NCBI RefSeq assembly: GCF_000376225.1 | Contig: NZ_AQXL01000120.1 | Location: 1 to 64,000, forward strand | Source of the DNA: Effusibacillus pohliae DSM 22757 | Lineage (GTDB): Bacteria > Bacillota > Bacilli > Tumebacillales > Effusibacillaceae | Reading direction: 5' to 3' | DNA length: 64,000 nucleotides | Part shown: piece after piece, positions 18,587-29,530 of the stretch | Layout of the letters: every line of letters starts with the position of its first letter | Numbering within the stretch: position 1 is the stretch's first letter | Notes under the pieces: model-generated | Told to the model about the DNA's origin: nothing | The model's database searches: none | The model's input: only the letters and a program-made list of their open reading frames with translations | Made by a program: the position numbers and the translations under genes

Positions 18587-19338
18587 TGGTGCAGCCCGTA
18601 TTTGTTGAGTTGATCGAGGAATTGCCGGGACTTTAGAGAAATGCCGCCCTGTTCCTCGAGATATTGCCGGTGGATTTTATCCAATTGCAGTTTTACGTCT
18701 TCCCCCACCTTCACCTGGCCCAGCCGCGCAATATCGACGATCTGGAACAACCGGAGCAATTTGTGTGTCGCCGGTTTCATCCAGATCGCAATGGGATCCG
18801 CCTCGTGACATGGTTGACAGAGCGGTCCGGCCAGCCGAATCGAGAAGCGAACGGCTACATCCAACCGGTTTCCGCAATGGGCGCATTCCGTCAAGTTGGG
18901 TTGAATGCCCGCGGCAAACCACATTTTGCTTTCAAAAATCCGCAACAGAATGTCCGGATCTTTGCCCGCCACCAGGTGACGAAACATGTGCAGCAAAAGC
19001 GGAAACGAGCCCGGGATCGGCTCGCGCTCGACGAAAATCAGATCCGCCAACTCGGCCATGCAGACGGCATAGGCAGACAGATACAAGTCTTCGCGGATCG
19101 CTCGAAACGAATCGAGCACCTCCGCCTGCGATGCGGAAAACATGCCGGAATTTCCGCCATACACCAGCCATTGTCCATGCACAAACGGCTGGCAAACGGA
19201 AAAGAACCGCGATTGCGGTTTGTTGGCTCCTTTTGCCAGAACAGCGATTTTGCCGTATTTCGCTGTCAGCAGCGTGACGATTTTGTTGGTTTCCCCGTAG
19301 TCGATCGCCCGAAGCACAATGCCTTCCGTCTTTTCCAA
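18583..19338 (-). CDS. recO: DNA repair protein RecO
   Basis: RecO mediates RecA loading with RecF and RecR and anneals SSB-coated single strands. The protein begins EKTEGIVLRAIDYGETNKIV, the OB-fold start of the family, and has the zinc motif CAHCGNRLD...CQPCHE near residues 155-185. The TTG at 19338 aligns with the B. subtilis start and has GAGG eight bases upstream, giving 251 residues; an ATG at 19395 would add 19 poorly conserved residues. It follows era and yqzL, the order conserved in Bacillus. Confidence 0.95.
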   Translation of the reverse strand: MEKTEGIVLRAIDYGETNKIVTLLTAKYGKIAVLAKGANKPQSRFFSVCQPFVHGQWLVYGGNSGMFSASQAEVLDSFRAIREDLYLSAYAVCMAELADLIFVEREPIPGSFPLLLHMFRHLVAGKDPDILLRIFESKMWFAAGIQPNLTECAHCGNRLDVAVRFSIRLAGPLCQPCHEADPIAIWMKPATHKLLRLFQIVDIARLGQVKVGEDVKLQLDKIHRQYLEEQGGISLKSRQFLDQLNKYGLHH

Positions 19339-19418
19339 CCCGTACGCCTCATTTCTTTCCCATCTGTCTTCGAAAAGTTGTATTCGGGATTCCACGGGGA
19401 AAATCCTTTATTCTCCGT

Positions 19419-19568
19419 CTATTCTTCGTCGGCCGGATCCTCTTCACTGGATGTCGCTGAGACTTCGTTGTGACTGCCTACAGTTTCGCATGCCTTGTAC
19501 AGCAGATACGCGTCGATCTCACCGGTTGCACAGAAATAGCGCCACGAAAAGTCTCGCACGTCGCTCAT
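19419..19568 (-). CDS. yqzL: YqzL-family small protein
   Basis: A 49-codon frame between era and recO reads MSDVRDFSWRYFCATGEIDA followed by YLLYKACE and an acidic tail. The W-x-YF-x-x-TG-x-ID-x-YLLYK pattern is that of the YqzL family, which sits at this very place in Bacillus. Its function is unknown. The AAAGG before the ATG is very close to the start, so translation may be weak. Confidence 0.85.
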   Translation of the reverse strand: MSDVRDFSWRYFCATGEIDAYLLYKACETVGSHNEVSATSSEEDPADEE

Positions 19569-19669
19569 CCTTTCTGGGGCGGGTTTTGCGAGGTCGTTCG
19601 TAACGTTAGAGTCTACGGAACCGGCAGGGTCTATGCAAAGGAAATCTTCCCAGAAAAGGAACCCCGCTG

Positions 19670-21438
<1,769 letters not shown>

Positions 21439-21442
21439 ACGT

Positions 21443-21943
21443 TCACCCTCTTGCCAGACCGATGTTCTCCAGGATCGCCTCCTGCCGGCTGAACATTTTC
21501 TGCTCATCCGCTTCTGTCAGATGGTCATATCCGATCAGATGCAGGAAGCCGTGAACCGTCAGAAACGCCAATTCCCGTTCGACGCTGTGGCCGTATTCCT
21601 CCGCCTGCCGGATCGCGGTCGGCACCGAGATCACGATGTCGCCAAGCGGTTCCGCTTCCACCTCTTCTTCCTCCCCAAACAAAATGTCCGGCTCCTCTTC
21701 ATACGATTCCAGCAACGCGAATGAGAGCACGTCGGTCGGAGCGTCTTTTTGCCGGTAGGTGCGATTCAGGTCGCGGATCGTCTCGTCGTCGACCAGCGAC
21801 ACGACCACTTCACCCGCTTCGATCTGCTCGTAAGCGGCCGCCGCCCGTACCGCTTTTGTCAGCAGCTCCGCTACATCAAACGAAAAAGCGGCGTTCACTT
21901 CATCGACAATTTCCACGATCACGCGTGTATCTTGTATGTTCAT
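21443..21943 (-). CDS. ybeY: Endoribonuclease YbeY
   Basis: YbeY is a metal-dependent RNase in rRNA maturation and ribosome quality control. The 166-residue product has the signature HGFLHLIGYDH (H-x3-H-x5-H) near residue 130, and RTYRQKDAPTDVLSFALLE. The ATG at 21943 follows GGAGG. An acidic stretch (GEEEEVEAE) is a local feature. Confidence 0.96.
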   Translation of the reverse strand: MNIQDTRVIVEIVDEVNAAFSFDVAELLTKAVRAAAAYEQIEAGEVVVSLVDDETIRDLNRTYRQKDAPTDVLSFALLESYEEEPDILFGEEEEVEAEPLGDIVISVPTAIRQAEEYGHSVERELAFLTVHGFLHLIGYDHLTEADEQKMFSRQEAILENIGLARG

Positions 21944-21960
21944 CGAATCCTCCTGTTTTC

Positions 21961-24057
21961 CTAAGACTTGGCAGCAGGCGGATCGGGATACTCGATCCGC
22001 GCGTGATAGATCCCGTTCAACGCCTTCATCAGAGCACTCGCAATTTTGTCCAAGTCTTTCAAAGTCAGATCGCATTCGTCCAGCTGCCCGTCGTTCAGTC
22101 GGTCCTTGATGATTTTCCGGATCACCGCTTCAATCCGGTTCGGATTGGGCCGGCTCATCGAACGGACGGCCGCTTCCACCGAGTCGCAGAGCATGATGAT
22201 CGCCGCTTCCTTCGTCTGCGGCTTCGGCCCCGGATAGCGATAGTCGTCGATGTTGACGCTCTGGTTTTTCTCCTGTTCCAACGCCTTGTTGTAAAAATAC
22301 CACAAGACGGTGGTGCCGTGGTGCTGTTCGCAAATATCGCGAATCGGTTTCGGCAGCCGGTATTCTTCCTGCATTTCCACCCCGTCCCGCACATGCGACG
22401 TGATGATCAGGTGGGACAGGCTCGGCGCCACCTTGTCATGCGGATTTTCCCGGCCGTTCTGATTTTCGATAAAGAACATCGGCCGCTTCGCTTTCCCCAC
22501 ATCGTGAAAATAGCCGCCCACCCGGCACAACAGCGGGTCGCCGCCGACCATTTCCGCCGCCGTTTCCGCCAGGTTGCCGACGATCAGGCTGTGATGGTAG
22601 GTGCCGGGCGCTTCCATCAGCAATTTTTTCAGCAGCGGATGGTTCGGGTTGGACAGTTCCAGCAGGCTGATCGGCGTCAGAATCCCGAACAGGCTTTCCA
22701 GAAACGGCAGTGTCCCGATCGTCAGAATGCCGGACAGCAAACCGTTGGCCAACCCGAACAGAAGCGCCTGCAGCAACCCCTGCCAGGTAAAATTGACCGA
22801 CGACAGCAGCGACTGTACAGTAGCGATCGCCAGCAGGTTGACGCCGGCGATGATAAAGGCGGCCCGCATCAGCACCAGCCGGTGTTTAACCCGGGCGACC
22901 GCAAACACGCCGGTCAGCGCGGAGACGATGCCGACAAACAGATACTCAAACCGGAAATCGAACAACAGCGCCGTAAACAAAGAAAAAATGATACTGCCGA
23001 TGATTGCCAGCGGCGCGTCAAACAGGATCGTCAATAACATGGTACCCATCGCAAGCGGCGCCAGATACCCGATCGCCTGCAGGTTGAGCGGGGCTGCAAG
23101 CGATACGATTTTCATGACGGTCGCCGTCAGCAGGATCACCAGACTGAGCAGCAGCAGCAGGTGGTTGTTGGCCGCCAGTCTGGATCGCGCGATCCGCATG
23201 TACACTTCCAGAAGCGCCAGCGAGAACAGCAGAAGCAAGGCCAGTCCGACGTAGATCTTGTAATTCGGTTGTTCCGCGAGCAGTTTCAGGTCGCGCAGCA
23301 GGCCCAATTTTTCCTGGGTGATCAGCTCGCCCTTGCGAACGATCAGGTCGCCTTTGAAAATCCGGACTTCCTGCACTTCCCGCTTCGCCTTTTCCCGCAA
23401 TTCTTCCGTTTGTTTCTGGTCGTACACCATGTTCGGCCGCAGCGAGGTCAGCACCAGATCGCGGATCACCATGCGGGCGTCCGCCGGCAGGTCGATGCCT
23501 ACCAGCTTGCTGTCAAGTACGGCGGGAGCGGTCGCCAGCGATTCTTCCGGAAAGCTTTTACCCAGAAAGAAGCTGATCAGGCTGTCCGTTTCGTTTTTCA
23601 CCCGCGCCAGCTGGTTCGGCGACATCGCCAACAGCTTGTCCAGAATCTGGTCCCTGACGGCGATCGGTACTTTTTGCAGCTCCGCCTTTTTTTGCTGTTG
23701 CGCCAGGTTCGGATCGGCGATCACCCGCTGCGCCACATCGAACAGGTTGTTGACGGTGGCCAGCGCCTTCTGCTCGACGGTCGGATCCAGATTGTAGACT
23801 TTTTGCACGTTGTCAGCGGCCTCCCGCCGCTTCTGTTCGGTTGCTTGCGTGTTGATGGCGTCCGTCGGCGCCTTGATGTCCTCTTGCGCAATATCGCCGA
23901 CCTGATAATTGTAGCGGGTCGGTGTCACATTCCCATAGAACAGAAAGAACAGGCACAAAAACAAAACCGCATAGATCGCGGCGCGCATCCCGTTGCTGCG
24001 GACCAGTTCCGGTGTCAACGTAATCTGGCGGATGTTTTTCTCCAGCTTCAAAGCCAT
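21961..24057 (-). CDS. pgpH: Cyclic-di-AMP phosphodiesterase PgpH-type (7TM HD protein)
   Basis: The family breaks down c-di-AMP, a messenger for potassium and wall balance. The 698-residue protein has one N-terminal helix (AAIYAVLFLCLFFLFYG), an extracellular 7TMR-HDED domain (about 55-290), seven helices and a cytoplasmic HD domain with TYHHSLIVGNLAE, GYFHDVGKAKRP and CEQHHGTTVLWYF. The ATG at 24057 follows AAGGAGT. It lies between phoH and ybeY, as yqfF does in B. subtilis. Confidence 0.95.
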   Translation of the reverse strand: MALKLEKNIRQITLTPELVRSNGMRAAIYAVLFLCLFFLFYGNVTPTRYNYQVGDIAQEDIKAPTDAINTQATEQKRREAADNVQKVYNLDPTVEQKALATVNNLFDVAQRVIADPNLAQQQKKAELQKVPIAVRDQILDKLLAMSPNQLARVKNETDSLISFFLGKSFPEESLATAPAVLDSKLVGIDLPADARMVIRDLVLTSLRPNMVYDQKQTEELREKAKREVQEVRIFKGDLIVRKGELITQEKLGLLRDLKLLAEQPNYKIYVGLALLLLFSLALLEVYMRIARSRLAANNHLLLLLSLVILLTATVMKIVSLAAPLNLQAIGYLAPLAMGTMLLTILFDAPLAIIGSIIFSLFTALLFDFRFEYLFVGIVSALTGVFAVARVKHRLVLMRAAFIIAGVNLLAIATVQSLLSSVNFTWQGLLQALLFGLANGLLSGILTIGTLPFLESLFGILTPISLLELSNPNHPLLKKLLMEAPGTYHHSLIVGNLAETAAEMVGGDPLLCRVGGYFHDVGKAKRPMFFIENQNGRENPHDKVAPSLSHLIITSHVRDGVEMQEEYRLPKPIRDICEQHHGTTVLWYFYNKALEQEKNQSVNIDDYRYPGPKPQTKEAAIIMLCDSVEAAVRSMSRPNPNRIEAVIRKIIKDRLNDGQLDECDLTLKDLDKIASALMKALNGIYHARIEYPDPPAAKS

Positions 24058-24070
24058 TTCACTCGACTCC

Positions 24071-25057
24071 TTACTTCCCGCTGCTGGTTTTTGCGACAGG
24101 CTGTTCGTCCGCTTTCGCGTAAGCGGCGATGATTTTTTGCACCAGATGGTGCCGCACGACATCCTGTTCGGTCAGGAAGACAAAGGAGATCTCCTTGATC
24201 TCCCGCAAAATTCGCAAGGCCTCGTTGAGACCCGACAGTTTGCCGCGCGGCAGATCGATCTGCGTGATGTCACCCGTGATCACCATTTTCGAACCGAATC
24301 CCAGCCGGGTGAGGAACATTTTCATTTGTTCGGGAGTGGTGTTTTGCGCTTCGTCCAGGATGACAAACGAATCCTCCAGCGTCCGCCCCCGCATGTATGC
24401 CAAAGGCGCCACTTCGATGATTCCGCGCTCCATGGCTTTCTGCACGTTTTCCGTCCCCATCACGTCATACAACGCATCGTACAAAGGACGCAGGTAGGGA
24501 TCGACTTTCTCCTGCAGGTCGCCGGGCAGGAACCCCAGGTTTTCTCCCGCTTCCACCGCCGGTCGGGTGAGCACGATTTTGTTGACCTGACCTTTCTTTA
24601 AGGCCATGACCGCCATCACGACCGCCAGGTACGTTTTGCCGGTGCCCGCCGGTCCGATGCCGAAGACGATGTCCTGTTTGCGAATCGCCTGGATATAGAA
24701 CCGCTGTCCCAACGTTTTGACGCGAATCGGTTTGCCTTTGCTGGTCGTAGCGATCTGTTCGCTGAACAGTTCCAACAGTTCCTCGGCCGCACCCTGTTTG
24801 GCCATTTCAATCGCGTAGCCGATCTCCCGTTCCCCGACCGCGGTTCCTTTTCGCACCAGTTGCGCAAGAACGTCGAACAAATGCTCTAGCGTATCCACTT
24901 CATCCTGCGTGCCGCTGACCGTAATCTCTCCGCCCCGGACTACGATTTTGGCGGAAAAATCAGCCTCAATCCGCTTCAGGTTGGCATCGTTCGGACCAAA
25001 GATCTGGATCGCCTCCTGGTTGGATTGCAGGGAAATTTTACGGGTCGCTGTATCCAA
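24071..25057 (-). CDS. phoH: PhoH-like ATPase
   Basis: This 328-residue P-loop ATPase has an N-terminal KH-like region (GPNDANLKRIEADFSAKIVV), Walker A GIGPAGTGKTYLA near residue 140 and Walker B FVILDEAQNTTPEQMKMFLT, with GDITQIDLP as sensor. PhoH proteins are linked to RNA metabolism, and its partners YbeY and Era act on ribosomal RNA. The start is TTG at 25057, behind GAAGGAG. Confidence 0.95.
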   Translation of the reverse strand: MDTATRKISLQSNQEAIQIFGPNDANLKRIEADFSAKIVVRGGEITVSGTQDEVDTLEHLFDVLAQLVRKGTAVGEREIGYAIEMAKQGAAEELLELFSEQIATTSKGKPIRVKTLGQRFYIQAIRKQDIVFGIGPAGTGKTYLAVVMAVMALKKGQVNKIVLTRPAVEAGENLGFLPGDLQEKVDPYLRPLYDALYDVMGTENVQKAMERGIIEVAPLAYMRGRTLEDSFVILDEAQNTTPEQMKMFLTRLGFGSKMVITGDITQIDLPRGKLSGLNEALRILREIKEISFVFLTEQDVVRHHLVQKIIAAYAKADEQPVAKTSSGK

Positions 25058-25085
25058 TCGTTTCTCTCCTTCTCCAAGCGGTAAA

Positions 25086-26258
25086 CTAGAAAGGTTGAGG
25101 TTTGCCTATATCCTCTATGACTTCGCTTAAAACTGTTGTATATAGATTACCATGCTCGATTCTCGAATGTAAAATGATTTGCCGGTCGATTCGCCCTTTT
25201 CCTCCGATTTTCGCCATCACATCTTCCGCCGCGCGATGTTTCGCTTCCGCTTCCGCTTGTTCCTTGCTCAGCGAGATTGTTTCTTCCTGCGCTTCCTTGA
25301 CGGTGACTTCCCGGAACCGGATGGGCAGTGTAAACGAACCGACATGAAATTCCCGGTCGATCGCCTGTTCCTCGAAACGTCTGTACGGCGTATGGCCATA
25401 CCCCCATACCTGGACGGGAAACGACCCGAACATCACAAAATTTTTTTTGAAAGAATGCCCCGTATAGACCTGCCGCACCAGTTCCAGCGGGACACGCATC
25501 TCGGTTCTCTCCCATACCCTCGCCTCGACCGTTCCTTTCGCATGGACAAACGTCTTGCCGTCTTCCAGACTGCCGGAGATCAGAATTTCCCCCGGCTTGA
25601 CCGTTTGCCCCGGCCGCACCTGGGCAATCCCTTTTTCCGGCAGAATCTTTTCGATCACACCCGGCTTTGCCGCCACGATGTGCTGCGGTTTGCTCGGCTG
25701 CGGGTCGGGAGGGGACACTTTTTCCATCACCTGAATGCGGACCTTCGTGCCGTGAATGCTGACACCCACCCAGGACAGCTCGGGAACTTTGTCCAAAATT
25801 TCGGCTTGCAAAACATCCGCAGCAGGCAGCCGGCCGATCCACGCCCCTTTCCGGATCCCGGTCGCTTCGGCGGCCGCAAGGATCGTTTCCGGCGACAGTT
25901 TTTTCGCACCTTCCACTTCCACCGACCAGATCACCGACGTTAACGTATACAACAGCGCCACAAACACCAGGCAGCCGGCGACGAATGATTTTCTGCGGCG
26001 GGCCCGCTGCAGCAGGAACGGAAAGCCCGTCCGTTTTCCGAAGTGAATTTTGCAGCCGGTCTGCCGCAACAACGGGCGAAGCCGGCGAACATCGGTGCGC
26101 AGGATCGTCATCTGCAGGCTGCCGTTCGCCCCGTACAGAATGTCGCGAATCCAGATCCCTTCCCGACTGGCCAAATTCACCAGCGTCGCAAGCTGTTTCC
26201 CGCTGACCGTCACGATCACGTACCCTTTATAATAATCCAACAAAATCCGGTTTAACAT
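25086..26258 (-). CDS. yqfD: Sporulation protein YqfD
   Basis: YqfD is a membrane protein needed for sporulation, made in the mother cell under SigmaE in B. subtilis. The 390-residue product has one helix near residue 92 (SFVAGCLVFVALLYTLTSVI) followed by an extracytoplasmic POTRA-like region (ELSWVGVSIHGTKVRIQVMEK). It follows yqfC by 12 bases. Its presence supports a spore-forming host. Confidence 0.93.
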   Translation of the reverse strand: MLNRILLDYYKGYVIVTVSGKQLATLVNLASREGIWIRDILYGANGSLQMTILRTDVRRLRPLLRQTGCKIHFGKRTGFPFLLQRARRRKSFVAGCLVFVALLYTLTSVIWSVEVEGAKKLSPETILAAAEATGIRKGAWIGRLPAADVLQAEILDKVPELSWVGVSIHGTKVRIQVMEKVSPPDPQPSKPQHIVAAKPGVIEKILPEKGIAQVRPGQTVKPGEILISGSLEDGKTFVHAKGTVEARVWERTEMRVPLELVRQVYTGHSFKKNFVMFGSFPVQVWGYGHTPYRRFEEQAIDREFHVGSFTLPIRFREVTVKEAQEETISLSKEQAEAEAKHRAAEDVMAKIGGKGRIDRQIILHSRIEHGNLYTTVLSEVIEDIGKPQPF

Positions 26259-26270
26259 CCCCCGGCCCCC

Positions 26271-26543
26271 TTATACCCACTTGATTTCGCTGATATCCCC
26301 TTCGACCAGCATTTCACGGGGCTGAATGTAGCGGATCAGCAGGCGTTTTCCCAGAATCTGCAGTTCTCCGCCGGAATGGGCGAGCCGAATGCGAGATTCG
26401 CTGAACTCGAGAATGCCCGCGTGATTTTCCACAAACAATTGCAAGCCGCCCACGAGGGTGACGCGCGGCACATCATGGATTGCATCTTTCGGCAGTTCTA
26501 GCAGATCGGCCGCCGCGTTCTTCAATTTGTCAAACGCCCGCAC
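26271..26543 (-). CDS. yqfC: Sporulation protein YqfC
   Basis: The 90-residue protein has the family core LPKDAIHDVPRVTLVGGLQL and VENHAGILEFSESRIRL. The GTG at 26543 follows GGAGGGGG. YqfC and YqfD form a SigmaE-regulated pair in B. subtilis. In this genome the pair is separated from floA by an inserted block, so it needs its own promoter, which I could not identify with confidence. Confidence 0.9.
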   Translation of the reverse strand: MRAFDKLKNAAADLLELPKDAIHDVPRVTLVGGLQLFVENHAGILEFSESRIRLAHSGGELQILGKRLLIRYIQPREMLVEGDISEIKWV

Positions 26544-26690
26544 GCAGTTCCCCCTCCTTGTCCCGTGACGGAAACGCAATCTTCTCTTAGAACCATATGC
26601 AGCAACCGGGGAGGGTAGTACGCGGCGGAAGCAGGGCCCTTGCCGATGAAAAAAGACAGTGCGGTTGCCGTATCGAGGTTGCCAAAACGG

Positions 26691-26729
26691 GAAGCCGCTC
26701 AACTCCAGTAGAAGTGAGCGGCTTCTTTT
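26691..26729. terminator. Hairpin between yqfC and the C39-like gene
   Basis: GAAGCCGCTC and its complement are separated by 15 bases. A T-rich tail (TTCTTTTG) follows on the plus strand and CCCGTTTT on the minus strand. It probably ends the C39-like gene transcript. Confidence 0.6.
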
Positions 26730-26771
26730 GTGATTAATTCACGAATGTTTTGTGTTTCTTTGAATAGGGGC

Positions 26772-27701
26772 CTACCAGATGATCCCTCGTCCATTAACAA
26801 TCGTTGCCACCGTCGACGTGCTCATTGTCGAATACTTGGGCACATTATTGCCCCATGACAATGCAGAACAACCGGATGCGGGATCCGCATAATGGGTCGA
26901 ATCCCCATTATTGGAGTACCCGTCTATCGCAAACCAATGGTAAATCGTTTGGCTGACGGGGTGACCCACCAAATGCGGACCGTTCGGCACTTCATACGCA
27001 TCACCGGCAACGCCATAATCAAAATCAACGTCAAAGGTTATATGATCTTTGAACGTGGTCGTGGTGACACTTTCCGGCAGTCCGTAGGGTACATACCAAC
27101 TGGTATTGAGTTTGTAGTTGAGTGCGTCTCTCATGGGGTATGATGGGCTGGTTGATGGTCCAACCGACCACGGCGTCTCTTTATAACTCTCCGTCCCCAG
27201 CAGCGATGCAGTTTCCGACTGACTGGTAGATACCTGTTTCGATTTGATGATCATGGCCGCAGTGGCCGGACCGCAATAGTAACCGTTCCATTGGGTTTCC
27301 TGGTACAAATCGTACACATAGTTGGAACTGTAGTTCGGTGTCCGTTGTGCGCTCACGCTACCTGGCGAGGTTCCGGTTTGCACTGTTTTGGGGTCGTCAG
27401 GCTTGGACGGGTGGGAAGAAAACTTACTGGTTGCAAGGGGACGTTTCGGATCGATTTTATGTTTTTTCTCAAAGTTTTGAACCGCTTTTTCCACCTCCTC
27501 CATCGACCGCTTGCCCTGTTTTGCTTCCACGTACATTTCGACCAGTCTTTCTTTTTCCAAAAGCACTGCTTTGGTTGCTTCGTCAATCGAAGCTTCCTGA
27601 TAATACATGCTGTAGCCGGGTTCCGCCGCCTGCACTGTACCCGCGAAAAGGGCCGCAAGCTGGATTGTCAGAACACCTCCAAGGATTTTGCGATTACCCA
27701 T
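26772..27701 (-). CDS. Secreted C39-like peptidase family protein
   Basis: The 309-residue protein has a signal peptide (MGNRKILGGVLTIQLAALFA, cleavage after VQA). A helical, charged segment (about 35-85) and a Ser/Pro-rich linker come next. The C-terminal 190 residues hold WNGYYCGPATAAMII, the cysteine motif of the C39 papain-like fold, with HWFAIDGYSNNG carrying the histidine and a DPASG segment. Related proteins in spore formers are secreted, and their substrates are unknown. The ATG at 27701 follows GGGGAGGG. It is divergent from the lipoprotein gene. Confidence 0.8.
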   Translation of the reverse strand: MGNRKILGGVLTIQLAALFAGTVQAAEPGYSMYYQEASIDEATKAVLLEKERLVEMYVEAKQGKRSMEEVEKAVQNFEKKHKIDPKRPLATSKFSSHPSKPDDPKTVQTGTSPGSVSAQRTPNYSSNYVYDLYQETQWNGYYCGPATAAMIIKSKQVSTSQSETASLLGTESYKETPWSVGPSTSPSYPMRDALNYKLNTSWYVPYGLPESVTTTTFKDHITFDVDFDYGVAGDAYEVPNGPHLVGHPVSQTIYHWFAIDGYSNNGDSTHYADPASGCSALSWGNNVPKYSTMSTSTVATIVNGRGIIW

Positions 27702-27910
27702 TCTTTGATACCCTCCCCATGATCGTTTTTTAACAGATCGTAAGCGTAAAACATCCAATCATAAATTTTTCTAAAACCAGAAACAAGACCTATGTGCGAT
27801 AAAAATTTTAACTAAATTATTTTTTAACTATCTATCATAGAAAAGGTATTTCCGTAAAAATATCGAATAGGATACTACATGATTTTTCTATCCAAATGGA
27901 GGTGCAATTG
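27702..27910. promoter_or_regulatory. AT-rich divergent intergenic region
   Basis: This 209-bp gap separates the divergent C39-like and lipoprotein genes and must hold both promoters. A GATACT at 27871 could be a -10 for the lipoprotein; I see no convincing -35. No operator stands out. Confidence 0.35.
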
Positions 27911-29113
27911 ATGCAAAACAGACGATTTCTGGTTGCCACCCTCGCCAGCATCTTGCTGACGGCCACAGCCTGCGAGCAAGGTACCACCCATCCGCCAGCC
28001 GGACAGAACGTGAATTCGCAACCGAACCCCAGCAATCCGGCCGTTTCTTCCCAGAAAAACAACGGAACTTTTACTCCCCCAAAAACACTATCCATCAAGG
28101 AAGCCTGGAAAGATGTAAAAGTCACTACCTTCGACGCCATTTTGCCGGATGGTCGGGCATGGGGTCCCCTAGCTATCGGTGAGGCGGGAGAAATCGTAGG
28201 GGGGGTGCCCGTTCAGAAGCCGGTTACAAAGGCCTATGAACTGATTTTGTACAATACGAAAACCGGAAATCACGAATCCATCGCCACACTTGGCAAAGAC
28301 TCGCAGGCAATCTGGGCTTCGTTGAACGATAGATGGATCGTATGGAGCGAGTCTTTGGACCAAACCTTTGTCAATTGGAAAATGCACGCGTATGATCGCA
28401 TCAACAAAAAAGATTCGATCGTTGCCACATCCGCTTCCGAAAAAAACGGCCGCGGCTTCGATGGCCCGATCTGGATGCCCAGTCTATATGGAGATGAGTT
28501 TGTGTGGAGCCCGAGTGAGGGACCGATAGATGAAAAAGGTATGCAAGTCGTTGTGAAAAAATACAATCTGAAAACGGGAGAACTGACGGAACTCGCCAAG
28601 CGGGCCGGCAACCCGGTTCTCACACAAAACTTTGCACTGTGGATCGGGCGTGATGACGAAACAAACGACGGAGCTCTATTTTGGAACAAAGGCAACCGGA
28701 TTCAGCAGCTTACAAAGGGAAAGACGGTCGGATACGTCGCAAGCGACGGGGAGTCGATCGTCTGGTCGGGCCTGCAGAACTCGCAACGTTGGGAATTGTG
28801 GATGATCACACCCAACGGAGAACATCGGCAGTTACTAGCCAAGGAACCAGAAAACGCCATAGAATTCCTGTCAATCGGCTCGCGTGTCATCGCCTTGAGA
28901 ACGTACGACAAAATCCAGGTGTACGACCGAAAACTCGACAGTATTGTGATTCTGCAAGACGAAGATGCAGCCTACAGCCAGCCGATCGCCAACAATCACT
29001 ATTTGATCTGGAACACGCCAATCCCCAAAACAGAAGAAGAACGAAAACAAGCCAAACAAAACGGGATTTATCCTTCCAGAATACACCTAATCGATTTGAA
29101 CAGTCTCCCATAA
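27911..29113 (+). CDS. Lipoprotein with TolB-like beta-propeller repeats
   Basis: The 400-residue protein has a lipoprotein signal (MQNRRFLVATLASILLTATA then Cys) and a Pro/Asn-rich linker of about 40 residues. The rest shows repeats of strand-turn type (WASLNDRWIVWSESLD, LYGDEFVWSPSEG, NFALWIGRDDE, ASDGESIVWSGLQNSQRWEL, NHYLIWNTP) spaced 45-60 residues apart, like blades of a TolB-type propeller. It probably sits on the outer face of the membrane as a binding or scaffold protein. The ATG at 27911 follows GGAGGTG. No named homologue is recognised. Confidence 0.75.
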   Translation: MQNRRFLVATLASILLTATACEQGTTHPPAGQNVNSQPNPSNPAVSSQKNNGTFTPPKTLSIKEAWKDVKVTTFDAILPDGRAWGPLAIGEAGEIVGGVPVQKPVTKAYELILYNTKTGNHESIATLGKDSQAIWASLNDRWIVWSESLDQTFVNWKMHAYDRINKKDSIVATSASEKNGRGFDGPIWMPSLYGDEFVWSPSEGPIDEKGMQVVVKKYNLKTGELTELAKRAGNPVLTQNFALWIGRDDETNDGALFWNKGNRIQQLTKGKTVGYVASDGESIVWSGLQNSQRWELWMITPNGEHRQLLAKEPENAIEFLSIGSRVIALRTYDKIQVYDRKLDSIVILQDEDAAYSQPIANNHYLIWNTPIPKTEEERKQAKQNGIYPSRIHLIDLNSLP

Positions 29114-29236
29114 ATTTGTTGTCTTAAGAAAGTCGGGCCTGCCACCCGGCATTCTACCCACCACCTATTCTAACAACTCCCGTGAATATCCATTGGGTTC
29201 CTGTAGGATATGTCACTATGAACCCGAATTAGAGTA

Positions 29237-29278
29237 AAATAACCAACAAGCGATCATCAATCGTTTGTTGGTTATTTT
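29237..29278 (+). terminator. Terminator after the lipoprotein gene
   Basis: AATAACCAACAA-GCGAT and its near-perfect complement form an 18-bp stem with a T-rich tail. Confidence 0.8.
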
Positions 29279-29307
29279 ATCCAACATTACAAGAGGGAGG
29301 AATGTTT

Positions 29308-29394
29308 ATGTCCCCTGTTCTTTGGGCTGCTCTGGTGAATTTGAGTATTGGCCTCTTTGCTCTGGCTGTCGGCTTGCTTATCCTATTTGTTTAA
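29308..29394 (+). CDS. 28-residue hydrophobic peptide
   Basis: An ATG seven bases after a strong GGGAGG site opens a 28-codon frame beginning MSPVLWAALVNLSIGLFALA and ending VGLLILFV, a single membrane helix with almost no polar residues. A second in-frame ATG at 29302 is too close to the GGGAGG. It lies after the lipoprotein terminator and so needs its own promoter. Such size and composition fit small membrane regulators or type I toxins; neither can be shown here. Confidence 0.55.
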   Translation: MSPVLWAALVNLSIGLFALAVGLLILFV

Positions 29395-29494
29395 ACAACT
29401 GCCGCAGCATCGCTTGCCTGTTTTCCAGAAACCGCCGGGTGATCAGGTAGTGGGTCGTGTCTGGCTTCTGAGGAACATGGTCGATTCCTCCCAA
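29378..29494 (-). CDS. Possible small protein after the inositol-phosphatase gene
   Basis: In the frame of the preceding gene, past its stop, a 38-codon frame with a TTG start reads PDTTHYLITRRFLENRQAML then RQLFKQIG, a protein-like amphipathic sequence. No ribosome binding site lies at the right place; the GGGAGG at 29486-29491 instead serves an 11-codon ATG frame. It overlaps the 28-residue peptide gene on the opposite strand. Confidence 0.25.
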   Translation of the reverse strand: MGGIDHVPQKPDTTHYLITRRFLENRQAMLRQLFKQIG

Positions 29495-29530
29495 CTGAAA
29501 GCGGCGTGACGGCAGCGAAACGCAAAATCT

